A stretch of 64,000 nt of DNA from Catenibacterium mitsuokai (lineage in GTDB: Bacteria; Bacillota_I; Bacilli_A; Erysipelotrichales; Coprobacillaceae): the NCBI RefSeq assembly GCF_025148785.1, contig NZ_CP102271.1, forward strand, positions 2,482,001 through 2,546,000. Reading direction: 5' to 3'. The number at the start of each line of letters is the position of its first letter. Within the stretch, counting starts at the first letter, position 1. The position numbers were made by a program, and so were the translations under genes. The notes beneath the pieces are model-generated. The model did no database searches and had not been told where the DNA came from. It saw only the letters and a list, made by a program, of their open reading frames with translations. Positions 1-8,435 of this stretch are shown here, in pieces.

Positions 1-1036
1 ATACACTAGAGAAGAATTCTTCTCTCATCTTTTGTGAGTTCTTCATTGCGGTAATATCTACAAAGAAGAGTGCTGTACCAAATGGAAGGCGGGAGATTGC
101 ACATTGGTAATCAAAATCATGAATCTTTAATTCTATACGTTGTTTTTTAGAAGCACTATTTAACGCATTTATAAGATTTGGATAAGAGATATGATCAACT
201 AAATTGTCCTTCTCTTTTAAAGGTCCTAGAATCTTTATAGCACTATCATTGACACTTAAGATCATGCCATTCTCATCAAGTAAGATAAAGCCTTCCTCCA
301 TCTTTCTTAATATCGCATTGATCTTATCTTGTTCAAATCTTGTCTCTCTCATAGATTTTCTTAATCGATGAGAGAGATTTTCTAGTGTATCAATAATAGG
401 TGTAAATTCTTCATAATCTGTTGTTGGAAGTTTAAAACGATAATCTTCAGTCATATTATTAAGAGACTCACTGATTTCTGTCAAAGGCTGAGTGACTCTC
501 TTAGAGAGTTTACGTGCAACTATGTATGAAAATAATATACTGATTAGTATAGAAATCGCAAATGCAGGAGCAAGTTCTGGGAAATAACCCCATACACCTG
601 AATAAGGGATGGACAATCTTATAATGTGGGTATCTTTATAATATGCAGCATAGAGAAGTGGCTGATTGGTTGTCTCAGAACGTCTCATTGCATACCCCTC
701 ATGATTTGAAGAATGAAGTGCTTCCTGCACTTCTTCTCTTTTTATATGATTAGAAGAAATATCATCCTTGTATGTATCTGCAAGAACTTTACCTTTTTCA
801 TCTATGACAGATATTCTTGTATCATCAGAGAAAGCAAGTGGATTCAATGTTTCTATCTGTTTATTTAAATCACCCGAGTAATCTAAGTTATATTCTATTA
901 ATTTAACAGAATACATCATTTCTCTTTCGGAATCCTCTTTCATTGAACCAGAAATAATAAATATACTCGTTGCACTACAGATACATAGAGATACTAATAA
1001 TAAAGAGATAAAATATCTTAATATAGATTGTCTCAT
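1..1036 (-). CDS. phoR: PhoR-type sensor histidine kinase, N-terminal part (cut by window edge)
   Basis: About 345 residues are readable. A first membrane helix (roughly residues 5-28), an extracytoplasmic sensor region, a second helix (about 150-170), a HAMP-like linker and a PAS domain follow in order. The reading frame leaves the window at MREEFFSSV, just where PhoR/WalK-type kinases continue into the phospho-accepting histidine box, so the catalytic half is not visible. The ATG overlaps the stop of the response regulator gene by one base (TAATG), indicating translational coupling. It is expected to autophosphorylate and pass phosphate to the regulator upstream. Phosphate sensing is inferred from the adjacent pst-phoU genes. 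Confidence 0.88.
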   Translation of the reverse strand, partial: MRQSILRYFISLLLVSLCICSATSIFIISGSMKEDSEREMMYSVKLIEYNLDYSGDLNKQIETLNPLAFSDDTRISVIDEKGKVLADTYKDDISSNHIKREEVQEALHSSNHEGYAMRRSETTNQPLLYAAYYKDTHIIRLSIPYSGVWGYFPELAPAFAISILISILFSYIVARKLSKRVTQPLTEISESLNNMTEDYRFKLPTTDYEEFTPIIDTLENLSHRLRKSMRETRFEQDKINAILRKMEEGFILLDENGMILSVNDSAIKILGPLKEKDNLVDHISYPNLINALNSASKKQRIELKIHDFDYQCAISRLPFGTALFFVDITAMKNSQKMREEFFSSV

Positions 1037-1713
1037 TATTGTCCGTCCTCAATAAAACGATAACCTACACTTCTGATTGTCTTAATATAATGATGTCCAT
1101 CATCACCAAGTTTTGCACGTAAAGAACGAATATGAACATCTAAGGCTCTTGATTCGCCTACAAAATCATAACCCCAGATATTATTTAAGAGTTCTTCTCT
1201 TTCTACAACACGTTCTTTGTTTTCTACTAAATAGAGTAATAACTGATACTCTTTATGAGTTAATTCAAGTTTTTCACCCTGCTTTAAAATAATATGTTTC
1301 GATTTATCAATTTCTAAAGATGTAGTTTTAATAACCTTTGAATGGTGCTGACTTCTTCTAAGTAATGAGCGAACACGTGCAGCAAGTTCCAGCACTCCAA
1401 ATGGTTTCGTCATATAATCATCACAGCCTGAATCTAAACCTCTTACCTTATCTATTTCACGATCCTTTGCGGATAGAATTAAGATAGGTAAAGTTGTATT
1501 AGTCTTTCTAATCTGTTTAATAGCTGAAATACCATCTAATTCTGGTAACATGACATCAAATATCGCAAGATCAGGTGTATCTTCATGAATTGCGACAATT
1601 GCATCTATCGCATTATTAAAGAGGGTAATTTGATACCCACTTGATTCAAGAGATAACTTGATAATTTCCTGAATATTCTCATCATCTTCTATTACATATA
1701 TACGTTCGCTCAT
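1036..1713 (-). CDS. phoP: PhoP/PhoB-family response regulator
   Basis: The protein has 225 residues in OmpR/PhoB layout. The receiver domain covers about 1-118, with the phospho-acceptor Asp in IFDVMLPELDG and the conserved Lys in TKPFG. The winged-helix DNA-binding domain covers about 130-222 and ends with the typical SVGYRF motif. A GGGGGAT ribosome binding site precedes the ATG. It lies between phoU and the kinase in a single-direction run starting at pstS, so it most likely controls the phosphate-starvation response, including this operon. The naming phoP versus phoB is by family, not proven. Confidence 0.92.
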   Translation of the reverse strand: MSERIYVIEDDENIQEIIKLSLESSGYQITLFNNAIDAIVAIHEDTPDLAIFDVMLPELDGISAIKQIRKTNTTLPILILSAKDREIDKVRGLDSGCDDYMTKPFGVLELAARVRSLLRRSQHHSKVIKTTSLEIDKSKHIILKQGEKLELTHKEYQLLLYLVENKERVVEREELLNNIWGYDFVGESRALDVHIRSLRAKLGDDGHHYIKTIRSVGYRFIEDGQ

Positions 1714-1727
1714 TGGTTATATCCCCC

Positions 1728-2384
1728 TTAAATAATACGCTGCTGGTTGATAGATCCTGTTTCCATGAAGTCTAACCATTCACAGATATTAGATGCATGA
1801 TCACCAATTCTTTCAAGATATTTAGCAATCATGAAGTAATCTAAACAGTCATCTGCATTTTCACTATTTTCTTTCATAATCTGGATGATTTCATTTTTAA
1901 TATCCAAGAATAATGCATCAATATCATCATCCATTCTAGAAATGTTATGTGCTTTATCTACATCACCTTCTACAAAAGCTTCAATAGACTTATGTACCAT
2001 TTCTTTTGCAGTCTTTAACATATCTGGAATATGTTCTACTGTTCTATAAATATGATCACCAGATAAATCTAAGATAATTTCACAAATATCAGAACACTGG
2101 TCACCAATTCTTTCTAGATCAGTGACAATCTTTAAAGCAGTAGTCACAATACGTAAATCTCTTGCCACTGGCTGCTGTCTTAACATTAATTTAAAACAAA
2201 TAGACTCAATAGAACGTTCCATATCATTGATCATACGATCATTTTCCATAACTTCTTTCGCAAGCTTAGTGTTCTTGTTTTGAAATGCAGCAATAGTATT
2301 TTCTAATGCATTTTCTACAAGACCACTCATCTTTTGAAGATCTACATTAAGCGTATCTAGTTCTCGATCAAAACGACTTCTCAT
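1728..2384 (-). CDS. phoU: phosphate transport regulator PhoU
   Basis: The 218-residue, all-helical protein contains two PhoU repeats. Acidic metal-binding segments resembling ERIGDQCSDI and ERIGDHASNICEW sit in each half, as is usual for the family. PhoU links the Pst transporter to the PhoR kinase and restrains signalling when phosphate is plentiful. It sits between pstB and the response regulator, the usual Firmicute order. Length and both motifs are normal, and nothing suggests damage. Confidence 0.95.
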   Translation of the reverse strand: MRSRFDRELDTLNVDLQKMSGLVENALENTIAAFQNKNTKLAKEVMENDRMINDMERSIESICFKLMLRQQPVARDLRIVTTALKIVTDLERIGDQCSDICEIILDLSGDHIYRTVEHIPDMLKTAKEMVHKSIEAFVEGDVDKAHNISRMDDDIDALFLDIKNEIIQIMKENSENADDCLDYFMIAKYLERIGDHASNICEWLDFMETGSINQQRII

Positions 2385-2430
2385 AATTTTTACTCCTTCA
2401 TTATAATATATTGATTTAGATAATTAAATA

Positions 2431-3183
2431 TTAACCGAATCTACCAGTAATATAATCTTCTGTTCTCTTATCTTGAGGGAATGAGAAGATCTTTTCTGTA
2501 TCACCCGTTTCAATGATTTCACCCTGTAAGAAGAATGCGGTATTGTCTGCAATACGTGAAGCCTGCTGCATGTTATGTGTCACAATCACAATTGTATAAT
2601 CTTTCTTAAGATCCATTAATAAATCTTCAATCTTAGATGTAGAAATTGGGTCTAAGGCACTTGTAGGTTCATCCAATAAGATAACATCTGGGTTAACAGC
2701 TAAACATCTTGCAATACATAATCTCTGCTGCTGACCCCCAGATAAACCTAATGCACTTGTATCGAGACGATCTGCAATTTCATCATATAAAGCAGCCTGC
2801 TTTAATGATCTAATCACAATCTTTTCTAATTCAGCATGATTCTTAATCCCATGAATTCTAGGTCCATAGGCAATGTTATCAAAAATACTCATTGGGAATG
2901 GGTTTGGCTGCTGGAATACCATACCTACTTTCTTTCTCAATAAAGTTGTATCTACTCTAGGATCAAAGATGTCTTCACCATCCAATGTCACCTGTCCAGT
3001 AATCTTTACCCCTTTTACATAATCCTGCATGCGGTTTAATGTTTTAAGGAATGTAGATTTACCACATCCAGAAGGACCGATGAACGCTGTAATCTTATGT
3101 TCTGGGATATCTAGACTTGTATTCTTTAAGGCATGCTTTTCACCATACCATAGATTTAAATTCTTAATTTCCATTTTATTCAT
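2431..3183 (-). CDS. pstB: phosphate ABC transporter ATPase PstB
   Basis: The 250-residue ATPase is the nucleotide-binding subunit of the phosphate importer. Walker A (GPSGCGKST), the signature LSGGQQQR and Walker B ([11 protein letters not shown]) are all present, and the C-terminus ends ITGRFG as in PstB proteins. An upstream ATG exists at 3198 but it overlaps the GAGGT ribosome binding site. The ATG at 3183, giving MNKMEIKN, has proper spacing and a family-like length, so it was chosen. It follows pstA within 15 bases. Confidence 0.96.
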   Translation of the reverse strand: MNKMEIKNLNLWYGEKHALKNTSLDIPEHKITAFIGPSGCGKSTFLKTLNRMQDYVKGVKITGQVTLDGEDIFDPRVDTTLLRKKVGMVFQQPNPFPMSIFDNIAYGPRIHGIKNHAELEKIVIRSLKQAALYDEIADRLDTSALGLSGGQQQRLCIARCLAVNPDVILLDEPTSALDPISTSKIEDLLMDLKKDYTIVIVTHNMQQASRIADNTAFFLQGEIIETGDTEKIFSFPQDKRTEDYITGRFG

Positions 3184-3197
3184 ATATATTGACCTCA

Positions 3198-4121
3198 TTA
3201 TTTTGCTTTTTCTACATTAAACTTACTTGATAGCCATTTAGCGATAAAGTTCATGATTAATACAAGAATAATCAAGATCATCGCAATCACAAAGGCCTGT
3301 CCATATTCCGCATTACTCATTGCCATATAAAGCTGGATAGTAAGTGTTCCACCACTTTCCATCAAGTGCGTAAAGAATCCTCTTGGCATAAAATAACCAC
3401 TACCTGCTGTAAATAATAAGGCAGCTGATTCAGCCACAATACGACCCATACCAAGAATCACACCCGTTAAGATTCCAGGCATAGCACTTGGAAGAATAAC
3501 AGTACGAATCATATACCACTTAGTTGAACCAATACCTAATGCAGCTTCACGATATGAAGAAGGAACTGATTCTAAGGCAACCTGAGTGTTTCTAATAATA
3601 ATTGGTAAGATAAGAATAGTTAGTGTGAAACATCCATTTATGACTGAATATCCTAAATGAAGCATTTCACCAAAGAAGATCATACCAAATAGTCCAAAGA
3701 TAATTGATGGAATACCTGATAATACTTCTGTTGTAAATGAGACAGCTGCAACGAACTTCTTATTTTTTGCATATTCATTTAAGTAGATGGCAGCACCAAT
3801 ACCAATTGGGCAGGCAAATAATAATGTACCTACGACAATATAAAGAGTATTGATGATATTACCTAATAAACCTTCAGGGTTCATTAACTGACTCATTGGT
3901 TCAATTAAATTCTTGAAATGGAAATGTGGGATGGCTTTTGAAAATACATAACCAATAATGACAAGAATTAAGATACTAGAGAAACCAGCACATAGATAAA
4001 TAAGTCCACGTAGTATAGTGTCTCCTATTCTTTTCTTTTTATGATATAACGTTCTATCCACAGCGTTCACTTCCTTTAATGGAGACGTAGCTGATACTTT
4101 TTTAGAATCTGCTTTATCCAT
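3198..4121 (-). CDS. pstA: phosphate ABC transporter permease PstA
   Basis: The 307-residue integral membrane protein has about six helices and the binding-protein-dependent transport permease domain. The EAA-type loop reads roughly [13 protein letters not shown]. It forms the membrane channel together with PstC. A GTG nine bases upstream lies inside the AAGGGTG ribosome binding site, so the ATG (MDKADSK) is preferred. The start overlaps the end of pstC by a few bases, implying coupled translation. Confidence 0.95.
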   Translation of the reverse strand: MDKADSKKVSATSPLKEVNAVDRTLYHKKKRIGDTILRGLIYLCAGFSSILILVIIGYVFSKAIPHFHFKNLIEPMSQLMNPEGLLGNIINTLYIVVGTLLFACPIGIGAAIYLNEYAKNKKFVAAVSFTTEVLSGIPSIIFGLFGMIFFGEMLHLGYSVINGCFTLTILILPIIIRNTQVALESVPSSYREAALGIGSTKWYMIRTVILPSAMPGILTGVILGMGRIVAESAALLFTAGSGYFMPRGFFTHLMESGGTLTIQLYMAMSNAEYGQAFVIAMILIILVLIMNFIAKWLSSKFNVEKAK

Positions 4122-5031
4122 TTTCTTCACCCTTCTTTAGAATCTTCATTAATACGATATTGATAATCATAATGAAGATGAATAATACTAAGCCGATTGT
4201 AAATAATACTTGTCTATGTACACCACTTGAGTAGGACATTTCAGATACGATAGCGGTTGTTAAGAAACGTACTGAATTGAATGGTGCTGGTAAATTAACA
4301 GCATTACCTGCAACAAGTAAGATAGCCATTGCTTCACCAATAGCACGTCCAACACCTAATACAATGGCACTCATGATTCCATTCTTAGCCGCTGGAATAA
4401 CGACTTTAAAGATTGTCTGAATTTTAGTTGCACCAAGTGCATAAGAGCTTAATCTTAAATGATTTGGAACAGTTTCAAGAGCTGTTTCAGAGACATTGAT
4501 TAATGTTGGTAAGATCATGATTACTAATACAATAATTGCGGCAATGAGGTTTGCCCCACCAGTGAACTGATGTGAATGAGATGTATGATAAAAAAACTTT
4601 TCTAACTTATACATCTGTGGGTTGATGATCAAGATACCAAGTAATCCATAAACAACGGATGGAATACCAGCTAATAATTCAATAGCTGCTTTCATAATCT
4701 TCTTTGGAGTACCAGTGACCATTTCACTTAATGCGGCTGCAGTAAATAAACCAACAGGTATTGCGATTAAGACTGCAAGTAAAGTACCAACAATAGAAGT
4801 TAAGATGATGTAAAGAATACCGAACTTTCCTTGAGAAGGAACCCATTCTGTTTTCAATAAGATATTTCCGATACCAACCTTAGCAAGTGCAGGTGTGCCG
4901 CTATAGATCATGTAGGCAGTAATAGCGACGACTGCAACTATTGAAAAAGCAGCACATACACTAACGATTAATGCGGCTGCCTTTTCTGATGCTTGTCTAC
5001 TTTTATTGGTACCGACAATGCTATTTAGCAC
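4114..5031 (-). CDS. pstC: phosphate ABC transporter permease PstC
   Basis: The protein has 305 residues with about six membrane helices and the permease loop LSSYALGATKIQT. It pairs with PstA. The start is a GTG that lies inside the last codons of pstS (11-base overlap), preceded by a weak AGTAGG ribosome binding site. Together these suggest expression coupled to pstS. Length and topology match the family. Confidence 0.94.
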   Translation of the reverse strand: MLNSIVGTNKSRQASEKAAALIVSVCAAFSIVAVVAITAYMIYSGTPALAKVGIGNILLKTEWVPSQGKFGILYIILTSIVGTLLAVLIAIPVGLFTAAALSEMVTGTPKKIMKAAIELLAGIPSVVYGLLGILIINPQMYKLEKFFYHTSHSHQFTGGANLIAAIIVLVIMILPTLINVSETALETVPNHLRLSSYALGATKIQTIFKVVIPAAKNGIMSAIVLGVGRAIGEAMAILLVAGNAVNLPAPFNSVRFLTTAIVSEMSYSSGVHRQVLFTIGLVLFIFIMIINIVLMKILKKGEENG

Positions 5032-5857
5032 TGATTAGACCTACTTTTTTAATGATAGCCTGCCCTTCATCACTATCAATGTAATCGAATAATGCCTGAA
5101 CTAATTTAGACTGCTTTTCAATTTTACCTTTAGTAGCCATTACAAATGGTCTCTGTAATGCATATTTACCAGCTTTAATGTTCTTAACTGTACAATCAAC
5201 ACCATCTAACTGTAATGTGTTGATTGATTTATCAACTGCATCGAGTGATACATAACCAATAGCACCTTCAATAGAAGCACATTTTGCCACAACTGCACCA
5301 GTATTATCTAATTCCTGTGCATACTGACATTTATCTTTTACTTCTAATAATTCTTCAAATGCACCTCTCGTACCAGAAGCCGCTTCTCTACCAATAACAA
5401 CGATCTTTTCGTCTTTACCACCAAGTTCTTTCCAGTTAGTGATTTCACCAGTATAAATCTTAGTTAACTGTTCTTTAGTTACATTCTTAACAGTATTATT
5501 TTTATTAACCGCAACTGCGATACCATCAATAGCTACGATGTTTTCTTCAAGCCCCTGGCTCTTTTCTTCATCAGTTAATGCTCTTGATGAATCACCGATA
5601 TCAGCTTTACCATTTAATACTGAAGAGATACCAGCCGATGAACCTGTGAACTGAGCTTCAACTGTAACGTTAGGGTTCTTTTCTTTGAAAGATTCGCCTA
5701 GAGCAGTAACGAATTTTTCCATTGATGTAGAACCATCAAGTGAGATCTTTCCTGATAAATCTCCTGAACCAGCCGTTGAAGAATCTTTAGATCCTCCACA
5801 ACCAGCAAGTGAGAATGCAAGTACACATGTAAGTACAAGCGTCAATATTTTTTTCAT
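5021..5857 (-). CDS. pstS: phosphate-binding lipoprotein PstS
   Basis: The 278-residue protein begins with a lipoprotein signal peptide ending in the lipobox LAGC, so it should be anchored to the outer face of the membrane. The solute-binding fold shows phosphate-contact signatures DGSTSM near the N-terminus and REAASGTRGAFEEL further in. It captures phosphate and delivers it to PstC/PstA. It is the first gene of the seven-gene minus-strand run to phoR. A GGGAGG ribosome binding site precedes the ATG. Confidence 0.96.
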   Translation of the reverse strand: MKKILTLVLTCVLAFSLAGCGGSKDSSTAGSGDLSGKISLDGSTSMEKFVTALGESFKEKNPNVTVEAQFTGSSAGISSVLNGKADIGDSSRALTDEEKSQGLEENIVAIDGIAVAVNKNNTVKNVTKEQLTKIYTGEITNWKELGGKDEKIVVIGREAASGTRGAFEELLEVKDKCQYAQELDNTGAVVAKCASIEGAIGYVSLDAVDKSINTLQLDGVDCTVKNIKAGKYALQRPFVMATKGKIEKQSKLVQALFDYIDSDEGQAIIKKVGLISAK

Positions 5858-5929
5858 ATTTACTTTTTTCCTCCCGTCTTCTTAAGACACCTACATCATA
5901 AATTTTTCTCCTTAACAAAAAAATCATAT

Positions 5930-5962
5930 TTGTGTATGTATTATCTTAAGATTATGTAAAAG
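5930..5962 (-). promoter_or_regulatory. candidate PhoP-binding repeats upstream of pstS
   Basis: On the minus strand three consecutive 11-base units can be read: CTTTTACATAA, TCTTAAGATAA and TACATACACAA. An 11-base period is what PhoP/PhoB boxes show, and TTTACA resembles the Gram-positive half site. The position, about 75-105 bases before the pstS start, is suitable. No clean sigma-A promoter was found, which would fit an activated promoter. The match is loose. Confidence 0.35.
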
Positions 5963-6052
5963 TGATTTTTTACTTTTTACACAATTACGGTTGTGTTATT
6001 GTTTAAACAATAGTACAATTTGGTCGAATTTTAGGAGGCGAATGTTAAATTT

Positions 6053-6934
6053 ATGTTATATGAAAAGGAAATCCAACAAAAAAGATCAATAAAAGCCCTC
6101 AAATCATTCGCATGCGTTATTCTTGCATCATGTTTAATGGCCTTTAATATTAAGACATTTGTACGTGCTGGTGAATTAGTCCCTGGTGGTATTACCGGTA
6201 TGACTCTATTAATACAGAGAATAATGTTAAAGTATGCTAACATTACTGTTCCTTATTCTGTGCTTAATATTTCATTAAACGCGATACCAGCTATTATTGG
6301 TTTTAAACTTATTTCAAAACGATTTACTGGTTATAGTGTATTAATGATTGTTTTAAACTCATTCTTAGTTGATTTGATTCCTTCTTATAAGGTGACAACT
6401 GATCCATTACTCATTGCTTTATTTGGTGGTTTATTAAATGGTTTAGCTATTTCTATTGCCTTATATGGTAAAGCAAGTTCCGGAGGAACAGACTTTATTG
6501 CAGTCTATATTCATCGTAAGTGGAATATTTCTTCTTGGAATATCATTCTAGGATTTAATATTATTCTATTATTAACTTCTGGAATGTTATTTGGATTTGA
6601 AGCATCTCTTTATTCTATTGTCTTCCAGTTCGTATCTACTCAGGCAATAGATACTTTCCACAAATCAGATCAGCAGATGACTTTATTCATCATATCTAAT
6701 AAAGCAGATGAATTAGAAAGAGAATTATTAGTTAAGACACATCATGGTATGACTCGTTTTACTGGTGAAGGATCTCATACACATGAAGATCGTGTCATGT
6801 TATATACAGTCGTCAGTGCCGCAGAAGTCAATGATGTTTATGAAATTATTAAAAGTATTGATAAACAGGCTTTCGTTAATATAGTCAAAACAAATGCTGT
6901 AAAAGGAAGGTTCTATCAGGAACCTATTGATTAA
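6053..6934 (+). CDS. YitT-family membrane protein
   Basis: The 293-residue protein has about five membrane helices in the first 190 residues (YitT/DUF161 type, with the VPGGITGMTLL segment). A C-terminal soluble DUF2179-like domain (about 205-290, with THHGMTRF) follows. The function of this family is not known. An AGGAGG lies 14 bases upstream of this ATG. A closer ATG at 6042 is in another frame and gives no long product. The gene is divergent from pstS and followed by a terminator. Confidence 0.85.
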   Translation: MLYEKEIQQKRSIKALKSFACVILASCLMAFNIKTFVRAGELVPGGITGMTLLIQRIMLKYANITVPYSVLNISLNAIPAIIGFKLISKRFTGYSVLMIVLNSFLVDLIPSYKVTTDPLLIALFGGLLNGLAISIALYGKASSGGTDFIAVYIHRKWNISSWNIILGFNIILLLTSGMLFGFEASLYSIVFQFVSTQAIDTFHKSDQQMTLFIISNKADELERELLVKTHHGMTRFTGEGSHTHEDRVMLYTVVSAAEVNDVYEIIKSIDKQAFVNIVKTNAVKGRFYQEPID

Positions 6935-6957
6935 CCTGGATTTATTCCAGGTTTTTT
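6933..6957 (+). terminator. rho-independent terminator after the YitT-like gene
   Basis: An 8-bp stem AACCTGGA/TCCAGGTT with a 5-base loop is followed directly by TTTT. Confidence 0.88.
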
Positions 6958-6982
6958 AATACAAAAAAATAAGCAGGTCTCC

Positions 6983-7762
6983 CTACTTATTAATACATTG
7001 AGATATCAGATCGTGAACAACGTTTTCTTTGCCTACAACTAAATTTGTGATTAATTGGTTTTTAATTGGATGTCCACGATAATCACATAGTATACCGCCA
7101 GCTTCTTCTAATATCACCTTACCAGCAGCATAGTCCCATAATTTGACACGACGTTCTAAATAAGCCTCTACACGCCCACACGCTGTCCATGCAATATCTA
7201 ATGCACAAGAACCACTACGACGTATATCAGAACAATGTTTCATAACTTCCTTAATCGTATAGAAGTTCTTATCCAGCATTTCATCATCTTTATAATAAGG
7301 ACTTGTTCCTACAGCCACTAAGCTTGATGAGAGGTTCTCTTGATGGCTTACATGAATACGATGTTCATTCAGATACGCACCTTGTCCTTTAATACCATAA
7401 AACAGCTCACCCATATAAGGGTTATAAATCAACCCTATTGTTGGTTCACCATTTTCCAACAATGCTAACGAGATAACACTGCAATGGTAATCATGAATAA
7501 GATTTGTTGTACCATCTATTGGATCTAATACCCAGCATGGTTGACTGAAATCCACTTCATTGATCTGTTCTTCGCTCATGAACTGTACATCAGGATATTT
7601 ATCCATTAAACATGTCTTAATCTGATCCTGTACAATGAGGTCTATTTCGGTTACATAATCATCTTTCCCTTTAGAATAGATTGAATCATCCCTTAACTGC
7701 CCCATAATATATTCACCAGCATGATAAAGCACTTCTTTTATATAATTGACATCATAATTCAT
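6983..7762 (-). CDS. inositol monophosphatase family protein
   Basis: The 259-residue product carries the Mg-dependent phosphatase motifs of the IMPase family: EEQ in the first metal site (MSEEQINE), DPIDGTTN, and the late WDYAAG motif. The substrate could be inositol phosphate, a nucleotide phosphate (CysQ/NadM-like) or fructose bisphosphate, and the sequence alone does not decide. An in-frame ATG lies 38 codons upstream, but the start at 7762 has AGAGAGGAAA in front and matches the family N-terminus. It stands alone. Confidence 0.88.
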   Translation of the reverse strand: MNYDVNYIKEVLYHAGEYIMGQLRDDSIYSKGKDDYVTEIDLIVQDQIKTCLMDKYPDVQFMSEEQINEVDFSQPCWVLDPIDGTTNLIHDYHCSVISLALLENGEPTIGLIYNPYMGELFYGIKGQGAYLNEHRIHVSHQENLSSSLVAVGTSPYYKDDEMLDKNFYTIKEVMKHCSDIRRSGSCALDIAWTACGRVEAYLERRVKLWDYAAGKVILEEAGGILCDYRGHPIKNQLITNLVVGKENVVHDLISQCINK

Positions 7763-7845
7763 ATAATTTCCTCTCTGTGCACAAGTATAGCACCTTATAC
7801 AATAAGTATGGTTATCATCAAATAAAGAGTATATTAATAATTTGT

Positions 7846-7873
7846 AAAAAAAAGAATCCTCCATAAGGAGGAT
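7846..7873 (-). terminator. terminator of the candidate RNA
   Basis: On the minus strand a 7-bp stem ATCCTCC/GGAGGAT with a 4-base loop is followed by TCTTTTTTTT. Confidence 0.85.
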
Positions 7874-7998
7874 CATGCACTACATAAATATTCTTTTGGC
7901 TTGATATGGATGAAATATGAATGCAGTGGCTGTTTTTCAATCAATGCCCTAATGATTAAAAGGATCAGCGTTCCTAGGAAAATCGAAGTTATAATGAG
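7873..7998 (-). pseudogene. small hydrophobic frame, possible degenerate type I toxin
   Basis: The frame encodes a membrane-helix-like segment (LIITSIFLGTLILLIIRALI) followed by a short charged tail ending EYLCSA, with its TGA touching the terminator. The architecture resembles small membrane toxins such as TxpA or Fst. There is no usable start codon: the nearest ATG (MKPSYF) is six codons before an in-frame TAA that directly precedes this frame. It may be a nonsense mutant, use an unusual start, or be chance. Confidence 0.25.
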
Positions 7999-8223
7999 TT
8001 AAAAGTATGAGGGTTTCATTAATTACTCACTTTATATCCATGTTCAATAAGGGATTTAATTATTAGCAATACTCTTACGAGCAGTGATCATTCTTATCCT
8101 CGCACCCGAATAAGAATGTACAGGAGATGCAGACATATCTGCACAAGATCATGAGGTCCCTACACCCCACGATATGTATAACTAGATTTTCCTATCTTAA
8201 GACCTTAATCTTAAGATGATAAT

Positions 8224-8252
8224 ATATTATCATCTTATTGGTATTTTATCAA
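8224..8252 (-). promoter_or_regulatory. sigma-A promoter of the candidate RNA
   Basis: Minus-strand TTGATA and TAATAT are separated by exactly 17 bases. Transcription would begin near 8217 and end at the terminator at 7846. Confidence 0.6.
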
Positions 8253-8262
8253 TGATAATAAT

Positions 8263-8294
8263 AAAAAAATGTCATGAGCTGGACGTCTCATGAC
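8263..8294 (-). terminator. second terminator downstream of the EIIC gene
   Basis: An 8-bp perfect stem GTCATGAG/CTCATGAC with an 8-base loop is followed on the minus strand by ATTTTTTT. It lies beyond the nearer terminator at 8391-8420, so it isolates the candidate RNA from the EIIC transcript. The 95 bases between the two terminators hold nothing recognisable. Confidence 0.75.
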
Positions 8295-8390
8295 GATTTA
8301 GGAAGCAAAAATTTATTTTCTTTTTGCATCTTTATAATAATCTAATAAAACGATTAAACAAGCATTCTTAAGAATATTGTATAGATGTTA

Positions 8391-8420
8391 CAAAAAAAGC
8401 GAATTTATATGCATAAATTC
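8391..8420 (-). terminator. terminator of the EIIC gene
   Basis: An 8-bp stem GAATTTAT/ATAAATTC with a 4-base loop is followed on the minus strand by GCTTTTTTT, 15 bases after the stop codon. Confidence 0.85.
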
Positions 8421-8435
8421 ACTCTTTTTGTCACT

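Larger units (their letters stand above)
7846..8217 (-). ncRNA. candidate structured RNA of about 370 nt
   Basis: A promoter (8224-8252) and an intrinsic terminator (7846-7873) frame a stretch with no normal gene. On this strand it can form a 9-bp stem (8089-8097 with 8110-8118), a 6-bp stem with a 4-base loop (8128-8143) and repeated CTTAAGA segments near its start. I compared it by eye with RNase P RNA, tmRNA, T-box and common riboswitch signatures and found none. Near its 3' end is a 41-codon hydrophobic frame, so it could be a type I toxin mRNA rather than a non-coding RNA. Confidence 0.45.

Noticed and set aside
7921-7940. GCCACTG segment resembling a B12 riboswitch box
   Set aside because: Only this short motif is present, without the rest of the cobalamin aptamer. 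It lies inside the small hydrophobic frame.
7846-8217. RNase P RNA, tmRNA or a known riboswitch
   Set aside because: The conserved signatures of these classes that I can recall were not found, and the downstream direction has no gene to regulate.
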